Shown in pieces: positions 1 to 7,792 of a DNA stretch of 64,000 bases. The stretch covers positions 100,402-164,401 of the forward strand of contig JBGQBN010000003.1 of assembly GCA_041494805.1 (NCBI GenBank), read 5' to 3'. Position 1 is the first letter of the stretch, and every line of letters starts with the position of its first letter. This stretch comes from JBGQBN01 sp041494805 (GTDB lineage Bacteria; Acidobacteriota; Terriglobia; Terriglobales; Acidobacteriaceae). The position numbers were made by a program, and so were the translations under genes. A model generated the notes under the pieces. The model did no database searches. It was given only the letters and a program-made list of their open reading frames with translations, and had not been told where the DNA came from.

Positions 1-1
1 T

Positions 2-406
2 CTGGGAGTGCCACGGAGGGCTCGTGTGGGCCGCCCGCACCCACACGAGCATGGTTCCACCCACTACGCCTACGAAGACGAAGACCAGAGTGCCACCTGG
101 ACGGCACGCACCGCCCGCCGTACCCCGGCCACCGCACACTCCGGGCGTGCTTACAACTCCATCGACAACATTGCCGAGTTCTTTGCCTCGCGGGGGAAGA
201 AATTCAACGTCCCCAAACTGCCGGTGGAGGAGCTCAAAGGCAAAAAGGGCTTCCGTCCGGGCCAGAAGGTCCGCCATCCCAAATATGGCGAAGGTACCGT
301 CTACCAGCGCGAAGGAGAGGGTGAAGAGGCCAAGGTTACGGTACAATTCCCTCGCTTCGGTTTGAAAAAGCTGGTAGAAAAGTACGCGCAGCTGGAGCGT
401 GCGTAG
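2..406 (+). CDS. pcrA: UvrD/PcrA-type ATP-dependent DNA helicase, C-terminal fragment
   Basis: Only the last ~134 codons are present; the frame is open at the left window edge, so the first ATG-like codon inside is not the start. The final ~50 residues carry the PcrA C-terminal module (GQKVRHPKYGEGTV, then VTVQFPRFGLKKL), the Tudor-like tail by which PcrA/UvrD contacts RNA polymerase in studied species. No helicase motifs are visible because they lie to the left. The linker before the tail is low-complexity and includes a perfect 11-bp inverted repeat read in frame. An intrinsic terminator follows 20 bases after the stop. PcrA rather than UvrD or Rep is an inference from the tail. Confidence 0.8.
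   Translation: MGVPRRARVGRPHPHEHGSTHYAYEDEDQSATWTARTARRTPATAHSGRAYNSIDNIAEFFASRGKKFNVPKLPVEELKGKKGFRPGQKVRHPKYGEGTVYQREGEGEEAKVTVQFPRFGLKKLVEKYAQLERA
20..50. repeat. Perfect palindrome inside the pcrA linker
   Basis: GCTCGTGTGGG at 20-30 pairs with CCCACACGAGC at 40-50 around a 9-base loop. The arms match the ends of the GTGTGG...CCACAC repeat family found between genes elsewhere in the window. It is read in frame as part of the helicase linker. Confidence 0.75.
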
Positions 407-426
407 GACTGCTCCGGCACGATCCA

Positions 427-450
427 CCGAGCGCAGCTCGGCATTTTTTT
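427..450 (+). terminator. Rho-independent terminator after pcrA
   Basis: CCGAGC (427-432), a 3-base loop and GCTCGG (436-441) form a perfect 6-bp stem followed by seven T at 444-450. This probably ends the pcrA transcript and separates it from the small basic protein downstream. Confidence 0.75.
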
Positions 451-488
451 CGCAAACGTATGATTTTTGAGGAGACAAGATAGCACTC

Positions 489-650
489 ATGGCAAACACC
501 AAGAAACTGAGCAAAGAAGAACGCAAGAAAGCCCGGCGCGCTGCGCGCAAGAAGCACAAAGCAGAGAAGCCGTTGCCCAAGCGCGATTACGCCCGCGGCT
601 CCAAGAAGCGCAAAGTCAAGAAGCTGGCGCGCGGCACGGCGAAGAGATAA
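489..650 (+). CDS. Small lysine/arginine-rich protein (53 aa), unknown function
   Basis: ATG at 489 opens a 53-codon frame ending TAA at 648-650. About half the residues are Lys or Arg, and the only acidic stretch is near the N-terminus (KEER). There is no Cys and no membrane segment. A GAGGAG lies at 469-474, a rather long 14 bases from the ATG. It has its own position after the pcrA terminator, so it is probably transcribed alone. Composition resembles small nucleic-acid-binding or ribosome-associated proteins, but no family is recognised and function is not claimed. It overlaps no better reading frame. Confidence 0.6.
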   Translation: MANTKKLSKEERKKARRAARKKHKAEKPLPKRDYARGSKKRKVKKLARGTAKR

Positions 651-659
651 CGCAGTATC

Positions 660-745
660 TGGCATTCTGCACTTGGCGTTTAGCCCGTGAACGTCCACCT
701 CCCGGCGGGGACGTTTACGGGCTGAATGCTAAGTGCGAATGCTAA
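660..745. repeat. Imperfect long hairpin of GCATTT/AGCACT-type words
   Basis: An arm near 668-697 (GCACTTGGCGTTTAGCCCGT) is nearly the reverse complement of 711-744 (ACGGGCTGAATGCTAAGTGC) across a GC-rich loop. The same words recur in the hairpin upstream of valS (18252-18371). It fills the gap before the permease gene. Confidence 0.6.
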
Positions 746-771
746 AAGCGCAGTTGAGGAGACAGCGCCCT

Positions 772-2358
772 TTGTCACCATTACCACCGGCCAACCAGGA
801 CACCGCCCAGGGGGTTGCGCCCCAGAAGTCGGGCCGCCAGCTTTTCCGCTGCAAGTCCATCGATAAGCTGATTGCCGAAGCCGACGAACCGGGGCACCGG
901 CTCCAGAAAACTCTGGGCCCATGGTCGCTGACTGCTCTGGGCATCGGCGCCATCATCGGCTCGGGCATCTTCGTTCTCACTGGGACTGCGGCTGCGGGGG
1001 AGTACTTTGAGGCGCCCTCTATATTGCGCACCCAGGTCATGGATCTGGTCATCAACCTGGTGAAGCATGGGAGCACGGCGGGCGCGCTCATGCACGGGCG
1101 TCCGCCGGCGGGACCGTCCATCGCAATCTCCTTCATCCTGGTTGCGTTCGCTTGCAGCTTCGCCGGATTGTGTTATGCGGAGCTGGCCTCGATGATCCCG
1201 ATCGCGGGCAGCGCCTACACCTATTCCTATGCCACGCTGGGCGAAATTTTCGCGTGGATTATCGGCTGGGACTTGATTCTGGAGTATGTGGTCAGCAACG
1301 TCGCAGTGGCGGTGGGCTTCAGCGGTTACGTCAAGGCCCAACTGGCGGCATTTGGCCTGGTCTTGTCCGACAAATGGGCCAGTCCAGTGCGGGCCGGCGG
1401 GCACTGGACCGGCGCCTATTTCAACTTGCCTGGTTTTTTGATTGTTTTCATCCTGACGTTACTGCTGGTCAGAGGAGTGCGCGAGTCGGCCAAGGCCAAT
1501 AACGTGATGGTTGCGATCAAGATTGGCGCCATCCTCACGTTTCTAGTCGTCGGCGGCATGCTCGTTCATCCCGCCAACTGGACACCGTTCGCTCCCTCCG
1601 GATTTGCCGGCATCGTTACCGGCGGAGCCATCGTTTTCTTTACCTACATCGGTTTCGACTCCGTTTCCACCGCGGCCGAGGAGTGTCGCAACCCGCAGCG
1701 CGACCTGCCTTTCGGCATCATCGCGTCCCTGATCATCTGCACCATACTTTACGTGGGCGTAGCCATCGTGTTGCTCGGCATGATGAAGTACACCACCTTC
1801 GTTTCCGGGAAAGCTGCGGAAGCCCCGGTCGCCTACGCCCTGCAGCAGTTGGGCGCACGTCCGTTTTTCCGCTCGGTGATCGTGGTGGGTGCCTTGACCG
1901 GAATGATTTCGTCGCTGCTCGTCTTTCAGTATGGGCAGGCGCGTATCTGGTACGCCATGTCGCGCGACGGCCTGTTGCCCAAACTGTTCTCCGCCGTCCA
2001 TCCCAAGTTCAAGACCCCACACTGGTCCACCTGGATTGCCTGCTTCGCCGTCGGAATTCCGGCGGGAATTGTGGACATCGGCGACGCCGCGGATCTCTCG
2101 AACATCGGCACGTTGTTCGCCTTCGTACTGGTTTCTCTCGGTGTGATCCTATTGCGCCGCAACCAACCCGACCGAAAGCGCGCGTTCCGCGTTCCCTTCG
2201 TGCCCTGGTTCCCGCTGATCTCCATCGTTTTGTGTGGCGGACTGATGACCGGCTTGACCGTAATCACGTGGATCCGCTTCGTGGTATGGCTGGCCATCGG
2301 ACTGTGTATTTACATTTTCTATAGCCGCCGTCACAGTGAGTTCGCGAGCAAGGGATAA
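772..2358 (+). CDS. APC-superfamily amino acid permease (cationic amino acid transporter type)
   Basis: A 528-residue inner-membrane transporter with about 12 hydrophobic segments. The first carries the APC signature GIGAIIGSGIFVLTG preceded by KTLGPWSLTA, as in the CAT/YfnA branch. A ~35-residue loop between helices 1 and 2 (EYFEAPSIL...GRPPAGPS) is longer than in typical family members. Start choice: the frame also contains an ATG at 733, but TTG at 772 has GAGGAGA at 756-762 with 9-base spacing, a much better signal. Substrate cannot be told from sequence. It stands alone, between two repeat hairpins. Confidence 0.85.
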   Translation: MSPLPPANQDTAQGVAPQKSGRQLFRCKSIDKLIAEADEPGHRLQKTLGPWSLTALGIGAIIGSGIFVLTGTAAAGEYFEAPSILRTQVMDLVINLVKHGSTAGALMHGRPPAGPSIAISFILVAFACSFAGLCYAELASMIPIAGSAYTYSYATLGEIFAWIIGWDLILEYVVSNVAVAVGFSGYVKAQLAAFGLVLSDKWASPVRAGGHWTGAYFNLPGFLIVFILTLLLVRGVRESAKANNVMVAIKIGAILTFLVVGGMLVHPANWTPFAPSGFAGIVTGGAIVFFTYIGFDSVSTAAEECRNPQRDLPFGIIASLIICTILYVGVAIVLLGMMKYTTFVSGKAAEAPVAYALQQLGARPFFRSVIVVGALTGMISSLLVFQYGQARIWYAMSRDGLLPKLFSAVHPKFKTPHWSTWIACFAVGIPAGIVDIGDAADLSNIGTLFAFVLVSLGVILLRRNQPDRKRAFRVPFVPWFPLISIVLCGGLMTGLTVITWIRFVVWLAIGLCIYIFYSRRHSEFASKG

Positions 2359-2363
2359 GCCAA

Positions 2364-2447
2364 AGATTTGAGATTGCAGATTTCAGATTGCAGGATGAAG
2401 GGCTTTAGCAAATCTACAATCTGAAATCTAAGATCTGAAATCTGAAA
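2364..2447. repeat. Word-repeat hairpin (GATTTCAGATT type) abutting the deaminase start
   Basis: AT-rich words such as AGATTTCAGATTGCA on the left are mirrored by AATCTGAAATCTAAGATC on the right around a short GC-richer loop. The right arm ends one base before the ATG at 2449, so no Shine-Dalgarno is visible for that gene. Confidence 0.65.
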
Positions 2448-2448
2448 T

Positions 2449-3465
2449 ATGAGTCAAGCGCTCCGGCCTCCGAGCTCCTTTCTCCTTGCCCTGCCCAAGG
2501 CCGAATTGCACTTGCACCTCGAAGGCTCGATCGACCCGCCCACCCTGCTGGAACTCCGCAAGCTGCACGGGAAGCAGAGCACCCTCGCTGAAATTGAACA
2601 GCTTTACCGCTACCAGGATTTCACCGGCTTCCTGATGGCCTTCAAAGCCGTGACCGAAGATCTTCTCGCTCCCGAAGATTACGAGCTGATCACCTACCAC
2701 CTGATGGAAAAGTTGAAAGCGCAAAACGTGCTGCATGCCGAGGTGTACGTGTCCGTGGGCGTATGCCTGCGGCGCCGACAGGACTTCCATGCGATTTTCG
2801 ATGGCCTGGAGCGCGGGCGGCAACGGGGCGAACGCGACTTCGGAATTTCGCTGGTGTGGATTTTCGATGCGGTGCGGCAGTTCGGAGAGGCCGCAGCCAT
2901 GATCGTCGCCGAAATGGCTTTGGCATGTCGCGGCCCCAGCGTTCTAGGATTCGGAATCGGCGGTGATGAAAAGCAAGCCGGCCCCGAACTGTTTCGCAAG
3001 GTCTATGCCTATGCCGCGGAGAACGGGCTTCGGCTCACTGCTCACGCGGGCGAGACTGCCGGTCCAGAATCCATCTGGGGCGCGCTCAACCTCCGCGCGG
3101 AACGGATCGGGCACGGGCTTACCGCCTGGCAAGACCCGGAACTGGTGGAAGAACTAGCCAGACGTCAAATTCCTGTGGAAATTTGCATCACCAGCAACCT
3201 GCGCACCGGCTGCTGCGCCGCCCTGGCCGATCATCCCGTCCGCAACTATTTTGATCAGGGACTGATGGTCACGCTTAACACTGACGATCCGGCGATGTTT
3301 TGTACATCCCTGGGACGCGAATACCAATTGGCTCAGGAGGCGTTTGGCTTCACCGACGAGCATCTGCGGGAGCTGGCGCGCAACTCTTTTGAGGCATCGT
3401 TCCTGCCTGCCGAAAAAAAGCTGAGCTTCCTGAATTTGTTTGACGCCGCGGCAGCTCGACATTAG
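2449..3465 (+). CDS. Adenosine deaminase family hydrolase
   Basis: 338 residues, the usual family length. It has the metal-binding HLHLEGS (about 21-27), AHAGET (about 198-203) with the catalytic Glu, RIGHGL (about 219-224), and NTDDPAMF (about 277-284). These are the zinc ligands and acid/base residues of the amidohydrolase-fold deaminases. It should remove the 6-amino group of adenosine or a related nucleoside. The DDPAMF form and CITSN motif also fit 6-aminodeoxyfutalosine deaminase of the futalosine menaquinone route, and I cannot decide between these. The ATG follows directly on a repeat and lacks a Shine-Dalgarno. Confidence 0.85.
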   Translation: MSQALRPPSSFLLALPKAELHLHLEGSIDPPTLLELRKLHGKQSTLAEIEQLYRYQDFTGFLMAFKAVTEDLLAPEDYELITYHLMEKLKAQNVLHAEVYVSVGVCLRRRQDFHAIFDGLERGRQRGERDFGISLVWIFDAVRQFGEAAAMIVAEMALACRGPSVLGFGIGGDEKQAGPELFRKVYAYAAENGLRLTAHAGETAGPESIWGALNLRAERIGHGLTAWQDPELVEELARRQIPVEICITSNLRTGCCAALADHPVRNYFDQGLMVTLNTDDPAMFCTSLGREYQLAQEAFGFTDEHLRELARNSFEASFLPAEKKLSFLNLFDAAAARH

Positions 3466-3503
3466 CCTTGCTAGTCCGTTTTCCTTCCAATCTCGGAGCT
3501 GCA

Positions 3504-4922
3504 ATGAAGGCTTCCTTAGTCGTTTTTTTGTGCGGGGGTGCATTTCTCTGGGCCGGGCCGAAGCCGTCACCCGAAGCCCTCATCTTCACCAATGTCAACG
3601 TCGTGGATACGCGTTCAGGCACGATCGAGCACAACATGACGGTCGTAGTAAAAAAAGGCCGCATCGATGCCATCGCCAAAGTTGGCTTGATTGGCCAGGG
3701 ACATAACTTCCAGGTCATCAACGCCACCGGCAAGTACTTGATCCCTGGACTCTGGGACATGCACATACACAGCGCCTTCTCGCCCGGCGCATGGGACGAA
3801 AAAATCATCTACCCGCTCTACATCGCCAATGGCGTGACCGGTGTGCGCGATATGGGTGGAGACCCCAACTTGCTAGAGCAGCGGCGGCAGCGAATTGACC
3901 GCGGAGAATTGATTGGCCCACACATGGTCCTGGCGGGTCCCTTCCTGGACGGCGGAAAGAGCGATGCGCAGCTCATCGCGGTGACCACTCCCGCGGAGGC
4001 CCGTGCCGCCGTGGACGGGTTGAAAAAACGCGGAGTGGACTTCGTGAAAATCCTCTCCCGCCTTGACCGGGATTCGTATTTCGCGGTGGCCGGGGAATCC
4101 GCCAAACAGAAGCTGACTTTTGTTGGGCATGTGCCCGATTCCGTCAGCGCCGCGGAGGCTTCCGCCGCTGGACAGCACAGCATCGAGCACCTCACTGGAA
4201 TCATGTTGGCCTGCTCTTCCCGGGAGAGCGAACTCCGGCAGCAAAAACTGGCGGAACGCGTCAGCCATGACGGGGCGGCCTATGCAGCCGTCACCACGCA
4301 GGCTATGGCCACCTACGACCGCAGCAAAGCCTCAAGCCTGTTCGCCCAGTTCGTACACAACAACACCTGGCAGGTGCCGACGCTGGTCTGGACGCAGGCC
4401 AACGCGACTCTCGACGACGCCAGCCTGAAGTCCGATCCGCGGCTGAAGTACGTCCCGGCCTCAGTGCGGGAGCAGTGGGACCCGGAGAAGCTGCTGCAAC
4501 AGACTTCGCCCGACGAAATGGCAGGCTTGAAGAAGGAATTTGCTCGCGATCTGGAGCTAGTCGATGCCATGCGCCGCGCTGGAGTTCTCTTCATGGCCGG
4601 CAGCGACGGCCCCGACCCTTACGTGTTTCCCGGATTCAGTCTGCACGATGAACTGGAACTGCTGGTGAAGAGCGGCTTCAATACGACGCAAGCGTTGCAG
4701 GCTGCCACGTTCAATCCGGCGCTCTTCCTGGGCAAGTTGGACAAGTATGGAGTCGCGGAAAAAGGCCGCGACGCCGACCTCTTGCTATTGGACGCAGATC
4801 CGCTGGAGGATATCCACAACACGCGAAAGATAGCCGCGGTCGTGCTAGGCGGGAAATACTATCCACGGGAAGCTCTCGACAAAATGCTGACACAGGTGGA
4901 AGAGGCGGCGGCCAAGCAGTAA
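3504..4922 (+). CDS. Secreted amidohydrolase (imidazolonepropionase/prolidase-like)
   Basis: A 472-residue metal-dependent hydrolase with an N-terminal Sec signal (KASLVVFLCGGAFLWAG), so probably periplasmic. Amidohydrolase marks are DMHIHS (about 84-89, metal HxH), VDFVKIL (carbamylated-Lys region), VGHVPDS, HSIEHL and AGSDGPD (metal Asp). It ends with the GKLDKYG...GRDADLLLLDADPL motif typical of the family's beta-sandwich. Start at 3504 is preferred over an upstream codon at 3468 because GGAG at 3495-3498 is well spaced and the signal peptide begins there. Substrate unknown; Acidobacteria carry many of these. Only 38 bases follow the preceding deaminase gene. Confidence 0.85.
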   Translation: MKASLVVFLCGGAFLWAGPKPSPEALIFTNVNVVDTRSGTIEHNMTVVVKKGRIDAIAKVGLIGQGHNFQVINATGKYLIPGLWDMHIHSAFSPGAWDEKIIYPLYIANGVTGVRDMGGDPNLLEQRRQRIDRGELIGPHMVLAGPFLDGGKSDAQLIAVTTPAEARAAVDGLKKRGVDFVKILSRLDRDSYFAVAGESAKQKLTFVGHVPDSVSAAEASAAGQHSIEHLTGIMLACSSRESELRQQKLAERVSHDGAAYAAVTTQAMATYDRSKASSLFAQFVHNNTWQVPTLVWTQANATLDDASLKSDPRLKYVPASVREQWDPEKLLQQTSPDEMAGLKKEFARDLELVDAMRRAGVLFMAGSDGPDPYVFPGFSLHDELELLVKSGFNTTQALQAATFNPALFLGKLDKYGVAEKGRDADLLLLDADPLEDIHNTRKIAAVVLGGKYYPREALDKMLTQVEEAAAKQ

Positions 4923-4948
4923 TAGCAGCGAACCGGAGAAAGACATTC

Positions 4949-5644
4949 ATGCCTCAGCACATCGGAATCGTCGCCTGCAGTGCTGAAGGTGCCGCGCTCT
5001 GCTATCGCACCATTTGTCTGGAAGGCGCGGAGCTACTGGGACGGCATGGTCATCCCGAAGTCTCGATGCATACCCATTCGCTCGCCGAGTATATGAAGTG
5101 CGTCTACGCAGACGATTGGGCTGGGGTGGCGGAGTTGATGCTTTCGTCATCCGAGAAGCTGGCGAAAGCGGGCGCGGATTTCCTGATCTGTCCGGACAAT
5201 ACGATTCACCAGGTATTCGACCTGGTCGCACACCGCTCACCACGGCCCTGGCTGCACATCGCCGAAGAAGTAGCCAACCAGGCGAAGCGATGCCACTACA
5301 AGCGGCTGGGCGTGTTGGGCACACGCTATCTCATGGAAGGCCCGGTGTATCCCGAGAAGCTGAAAGCGGCCGGACTCGAACACCGTATCCCGGGCCCCAA
5401 GGAACGCGAGAAGATCAACCAGATCATCTTCGACGAACTGGTGAAGGCCCAGTTCACGCCGCGTTCCCTGGCCTACTTCACGGAAGTGATTCGAACGCTG
5501 GGCGACGAGGGATGTGATGCGGTAGTACTGGGATGCACCGAGATACCTCTGCTGGTCACACCAGACTCCTCGCCTCTGCCGACATTGGATTCGACCAGAC
5601 TGTTGGCGCGGGCGGCATTGAAAAAAGCAGTGGGTAATGGATAA
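4949..5644 (+). CDS. Aspartate/glutamate racemase-family protein
   Basis: 231 residues, full family length. The second half has the catalytic GCTEIPLL. The first half has ICPDNTIHQ where classical racemases have a Cys directly before Asn-Thr; here that position is Asp and the Cys is two residues earlier. The N-terminal GIVACSAEGA also differs from the usual GG(M/I)SW. It probably belongs to an unassigned racemase-like subgroup, so racemase activity is uncertain. It starts 26 bases after the amidohydrolase stop, with GGAG at about 4935, so the two may be co-transcribed. Confidence 0.75.
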   Translation: MPQHIGIVACSAEGAALCYRTICLEGAELLGRHGHPEVSMHTHSLAEYMKCVYADDWAGVAELMLSSSEKLAKAGADFLICPDNTIHQVFDLVAHRSPRPWLHIAEEVANQAKRCHYKRLGVLGTRYLMEGPVYPEKLKAAGLEHRIPGPKEREKINQIIFDELVKAQFTPRSLAYFTEVIRTLGDEGCDAVVLGCTEIPLLVTPDSSPLPTLDSTRLLARAALKKAVGNG

Positions 5645-5734
5645 CTCTCGATTGTTCGCGGACTTGCGACTCCTACCATTCCCCATTCGCCGCCTAAAAT
5701 CCGCAAGACGCTGTTCAAAATGATGCCCTTAGCA

Positions 5735-5765
5735 GCTCGCTATGCTCTAATGTAGCGAGCCTTAA
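5735..5765 (+). terminator. Hairpin after the racemase gene, possible terminator
   Basis: GCTCGCTA (5735-5742) and TAGCGAGC (5753-5760) form a perfect 8-bp stem with a 10-base loop, followed by CTTAAT. The U-tract is weak, so it may be a terminator or a processed hairpin in the leader of the radical SAM gene. Confidence 0.4.
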
Positions 5766-5771
5766 TCTCCA

Positions 5772-6791
5772 ATGCCCTCCAGCCGCCCAACTCTGCGCCG
5801 CCGCTTGAAATCGCTCCACCGCAATCTGCGCGGAGCAGCGATGGTCACACGTGCGTTTACGTCCACCGAACATCCCCTGCTGGCCCACATTATTCCCATC
5901 CGCCGCTGCAATCTGGCCTGCGAATACTGCAATGAGTACGACGATTTTTCCAAGCCCGTGCCCACCGAAGAGATGTTCCACCGGGTGGACAAGCTGGCTG
6001 AACTCGGCACATCGGTAGTCACCATCAGCGGCGGCGAACCGCTGATGCATCCCGACCTGGACGACATCATCCGCCGCATTCGCAAGCGCGGCATGATCGC
6101 CGGGCTGATCACCAACGGCTATCTTCTGGTCGCGGAACGCATTCAACGTCTGGACCGCGCCGGCCTGGAATGGCTGCAGATTTCGATTGATAACGTCACG
6201 CCTGACGACGTTTCGAAGAAGAGCTTGAAAGTGCTGGACAAGAAACTGGAACTGCTCGCCCAGTACGCCGACTTCCATGTGAACCTCAATTCTGTGGTGG
6301 GCGGCGGCGTGCGCAATCCGCAAGACGCACTGACTATCGGCAAGCGGGCGCTGGAGCTGGGTTTCAGCTCGACCATCGGCATCATTCACGATGGCAGTGG
6401 CCAGCTACAGCCGTTGAATGACGAAGAGCGCCGCGTGTATCACGAAATGAAGGCAATGGAGAAGAGCAGTTTCACCAGGATCAATGGTTTTCAGGACAAC
6501 ATTGCCCAAGGCCGGCCCAACCAGTGGCGCTGCCGCGCCGGCGCGCGCTATCTCTACATCTGCGAGGACGGGCTGGTGCACTACTGCTCCCAGCAGCGTG
6601 GCTATCCTGGAGTTCCTCTGGAGACATACACCGTGGCGGACATTCGCCGCGAGTACCTCACGGAAAAATCCTGCGCCCCGCATTGCACGGTTTCCTGCGT
6701 ACACCAGGTATCCATCTTCGATTCCTGGCGTGCCCCACAGCAACCGGCATCCGTGGCCCCAGGAGCGCACGGCCTGGTTCGGATCGAGTAG
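5772..6791 (+). CDS. Radical SAM protein with C-terminal Cys cluster
   Basis: 339 residues from ATG 5772. CNLACEYC (about 46-53) is the CxxxCxxC that binds the SAM-cleaving [4Fe-4S] cluster; TISGGEP follows, as in the MoaA/PqqE-type branch. Near the C-terminus CRAG...CEDG...CSQQ and SCAPHCTVSC provide a Cys set like that of SPASM/twitch auxiliary-cluster domains. Substrate is unknown, and no obvious peptide precursor or cofactor operon lies beside it. An internal ATG at 5841 has GGAG at 5832-5835 and may be the real start, which would remove a basic 23-residue leader. Confidence 0.8.
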   Translation: MPSSRPTLRRRLKSLHRNLRGAAMVTRAFTSTEHPLLAHIIPIRRCNLACEYCNEYDDFSKPVPTEEMFHRVDKLAELGTSVVTISGGEPLMHPDLDDIIRRIRKRGMIAGLITNGYLLVAERIQRLDRAGLEWLQISIDNVTPDDVSKKSLKVLDKKLELLAQYADFHVNLNSVVGGGVRNPQDALTIGKRALELGFSSTIGIIHDGSGQLQPLNDEERRVYHEMKAMEKSSFTRINGFQDNIAQGRPNQWRCRAGARYLYICEDGLVHYCSQQRGYPGVPLETYTVADIRREYLTEKSCAPHCTVSCVHQVSIFDSWRAPQQPASVAPGAHGLVRIE

Positions 6792-7180
6792 GTACGAGCT
6801 CCAGGAGTTGACTCCTAAATATTAGCTTCCAGCTAAATACTCAATTAGAAGCGATTAGAGCGACGGCGAACCGCCGGATGAGGTTTACCCTGCCCGAACC
6901 CTTCAAACGCGCGCACAAGTCAAATCTGAGCGTTCCAGGGGCATTGTGGGTCGTGCCCGGCGGGGACTTCCGGGCCAGGGCGATTTTCCGGCGGACGTAG
7001 TCTCAATAACTTACAGATAAGTCTATGAAAACGCAGGAACTCTCTCTCGGATCTCGACCGAGTCTTCGGCGGACAGCCGAGAGCCTGCCCTGTCTTGCCG
7101 AAGCCCCGAGCGAAGCCAAGGGGGAAGCCGAAGGGCGGCTGTCCCTACGTGGGTGATGCGGGCGCAAGCATCCGCCCGAA
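6792..7180. other. Intergenic stretch without a convincing gene
   Basis: The left part has a small palindrome (AGGAGT/ACTCCT, about 6799-6814) and AT-rich words. The right part (about 7068-7157) is a repeat block containing CGGACAGCCG and CGGCTGTCCCTACGTGGG, the same CAGCC/GGCTG-TCCCTACG unit seen at 10481, 23203 and 51838. A 43-codon frame from ATG 7024 consists mostly of this repeat and is not called. Confidence 0.6.
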
Positions 7181-7723
7181 TTACTTCGTCGGTTTCGCCG
7201 TGGGCGGCAGCAGGCCGTTGAGACGAAGGTACATCGCCGCCATGCCATAGTGATCGGCCCAACTTCCGGCTAGAGCGGTGAACGCCCAGGCGCGAGGCCG
7301 CGGCTTGCCGTCAAAGCCCTTGATGGTGTCGCCGAGCTTCGAATCATCCGCCTTAGCCAGGGTGGTGCCGCAGAAATCGAAAGACGCTTTGACGGCGGCG
7401 ACCAGCTTGTCTTTGCCTTCAGTGCCTTTGAGTTCGTCCACCTTGGGCTCGGGAACGTCGCCGGCATTGGCGCAAAAGAAGTAGTTGCTCTCGACCATGT
7501 GGGCGGCGAGCTCGCCGAAGGTCATCTGGTCGGGGGTCGGCTTGTAGCCGAACTTGTCTGCGGGCATCTCCTCGATGGCGGCGACGGTGTTCTTCTGGCG
7601 GCCAACCAGCGCGTCGCGCACGACGCTGGAAACTGGGTTCTTGGTCTGCTGGGCGAAAGCAGCGATGGTCAGAGCAAACCCAAACCAGGCCGAAAGCGTA
7701 CATTTCATGGCAAAACCTCTCAT
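7181..7723 (-). CDS. Secreted DinB-family protein
   Basis: 180 residues from ATG at 7723. A signal peptide (about FALTIAAFAQQ) sends it to the periplasm. The DinB four-helix fold is shown by FGELAAHMVESNYFF and the C-terminal SWADHYGMAAMYLRLNG, whose His residues form the metal triad in this superfamily. Known members include thiol transferases and many of unknown function; none is assigned here. The start region carries a 14-bp tandem duplication giving two near-identical ribosome site plus ATG copies (7723 and 7708). The outer copy has the better GGAGG. Confidence 0.8.
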   Translation of the reverse strand: MRGFAMKCTLSAWFGFALTIAAFAQQTKNPVSSVVRDALVGRQKNTVAAIEEMPADKFGYKPTPDQMTFGELAAHMVESNYFFCANAGDVPEPKVDELKGTEGKDKLVAAVKASFDFCGTTLAKADDSKLGDTIKGFDGKPRPRAWAFTALAGSWADHYGMAAMYLRLNGLLPPTAKPTK

Positions 7724-7734
7724 GGCAAAACCTC
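7706..7734. repeat. Tandem duplication of the start region of the secreted DinB gene
   Basis: CATGGCAAAACCTC occurs at 7706-7719 and again at 7721-7734 (period 15). On the minus strand each copy reads GAGGTTTTGCCATG, so the ribosome-binding site and start codon are duplicated in frame. Confidence 0.85.
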
Positions 7735-7745
7735 CGGAAGTACGA

Positions 7746-7784
7746 TGCAACAATCAACAATCAACAATCAAAAATCAACAATGA
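7746..7784. repeat. CAACAATCAACAATCAA word repeat
   Basis: Several degenerate copies of CAATCAA between the DinB gene and the Yip1-family gene. The same words form the hairpin at 46808-46883. Confidence 0.7.
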
Positions 7785-7792
7785 TGGTTCTC

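Noticed and set aside
7024..7155. 43-codon frame starting ATGAAAACGCAG
   Set aside because: No Shine-Dalgarno, and most of it is dispersed repeat.
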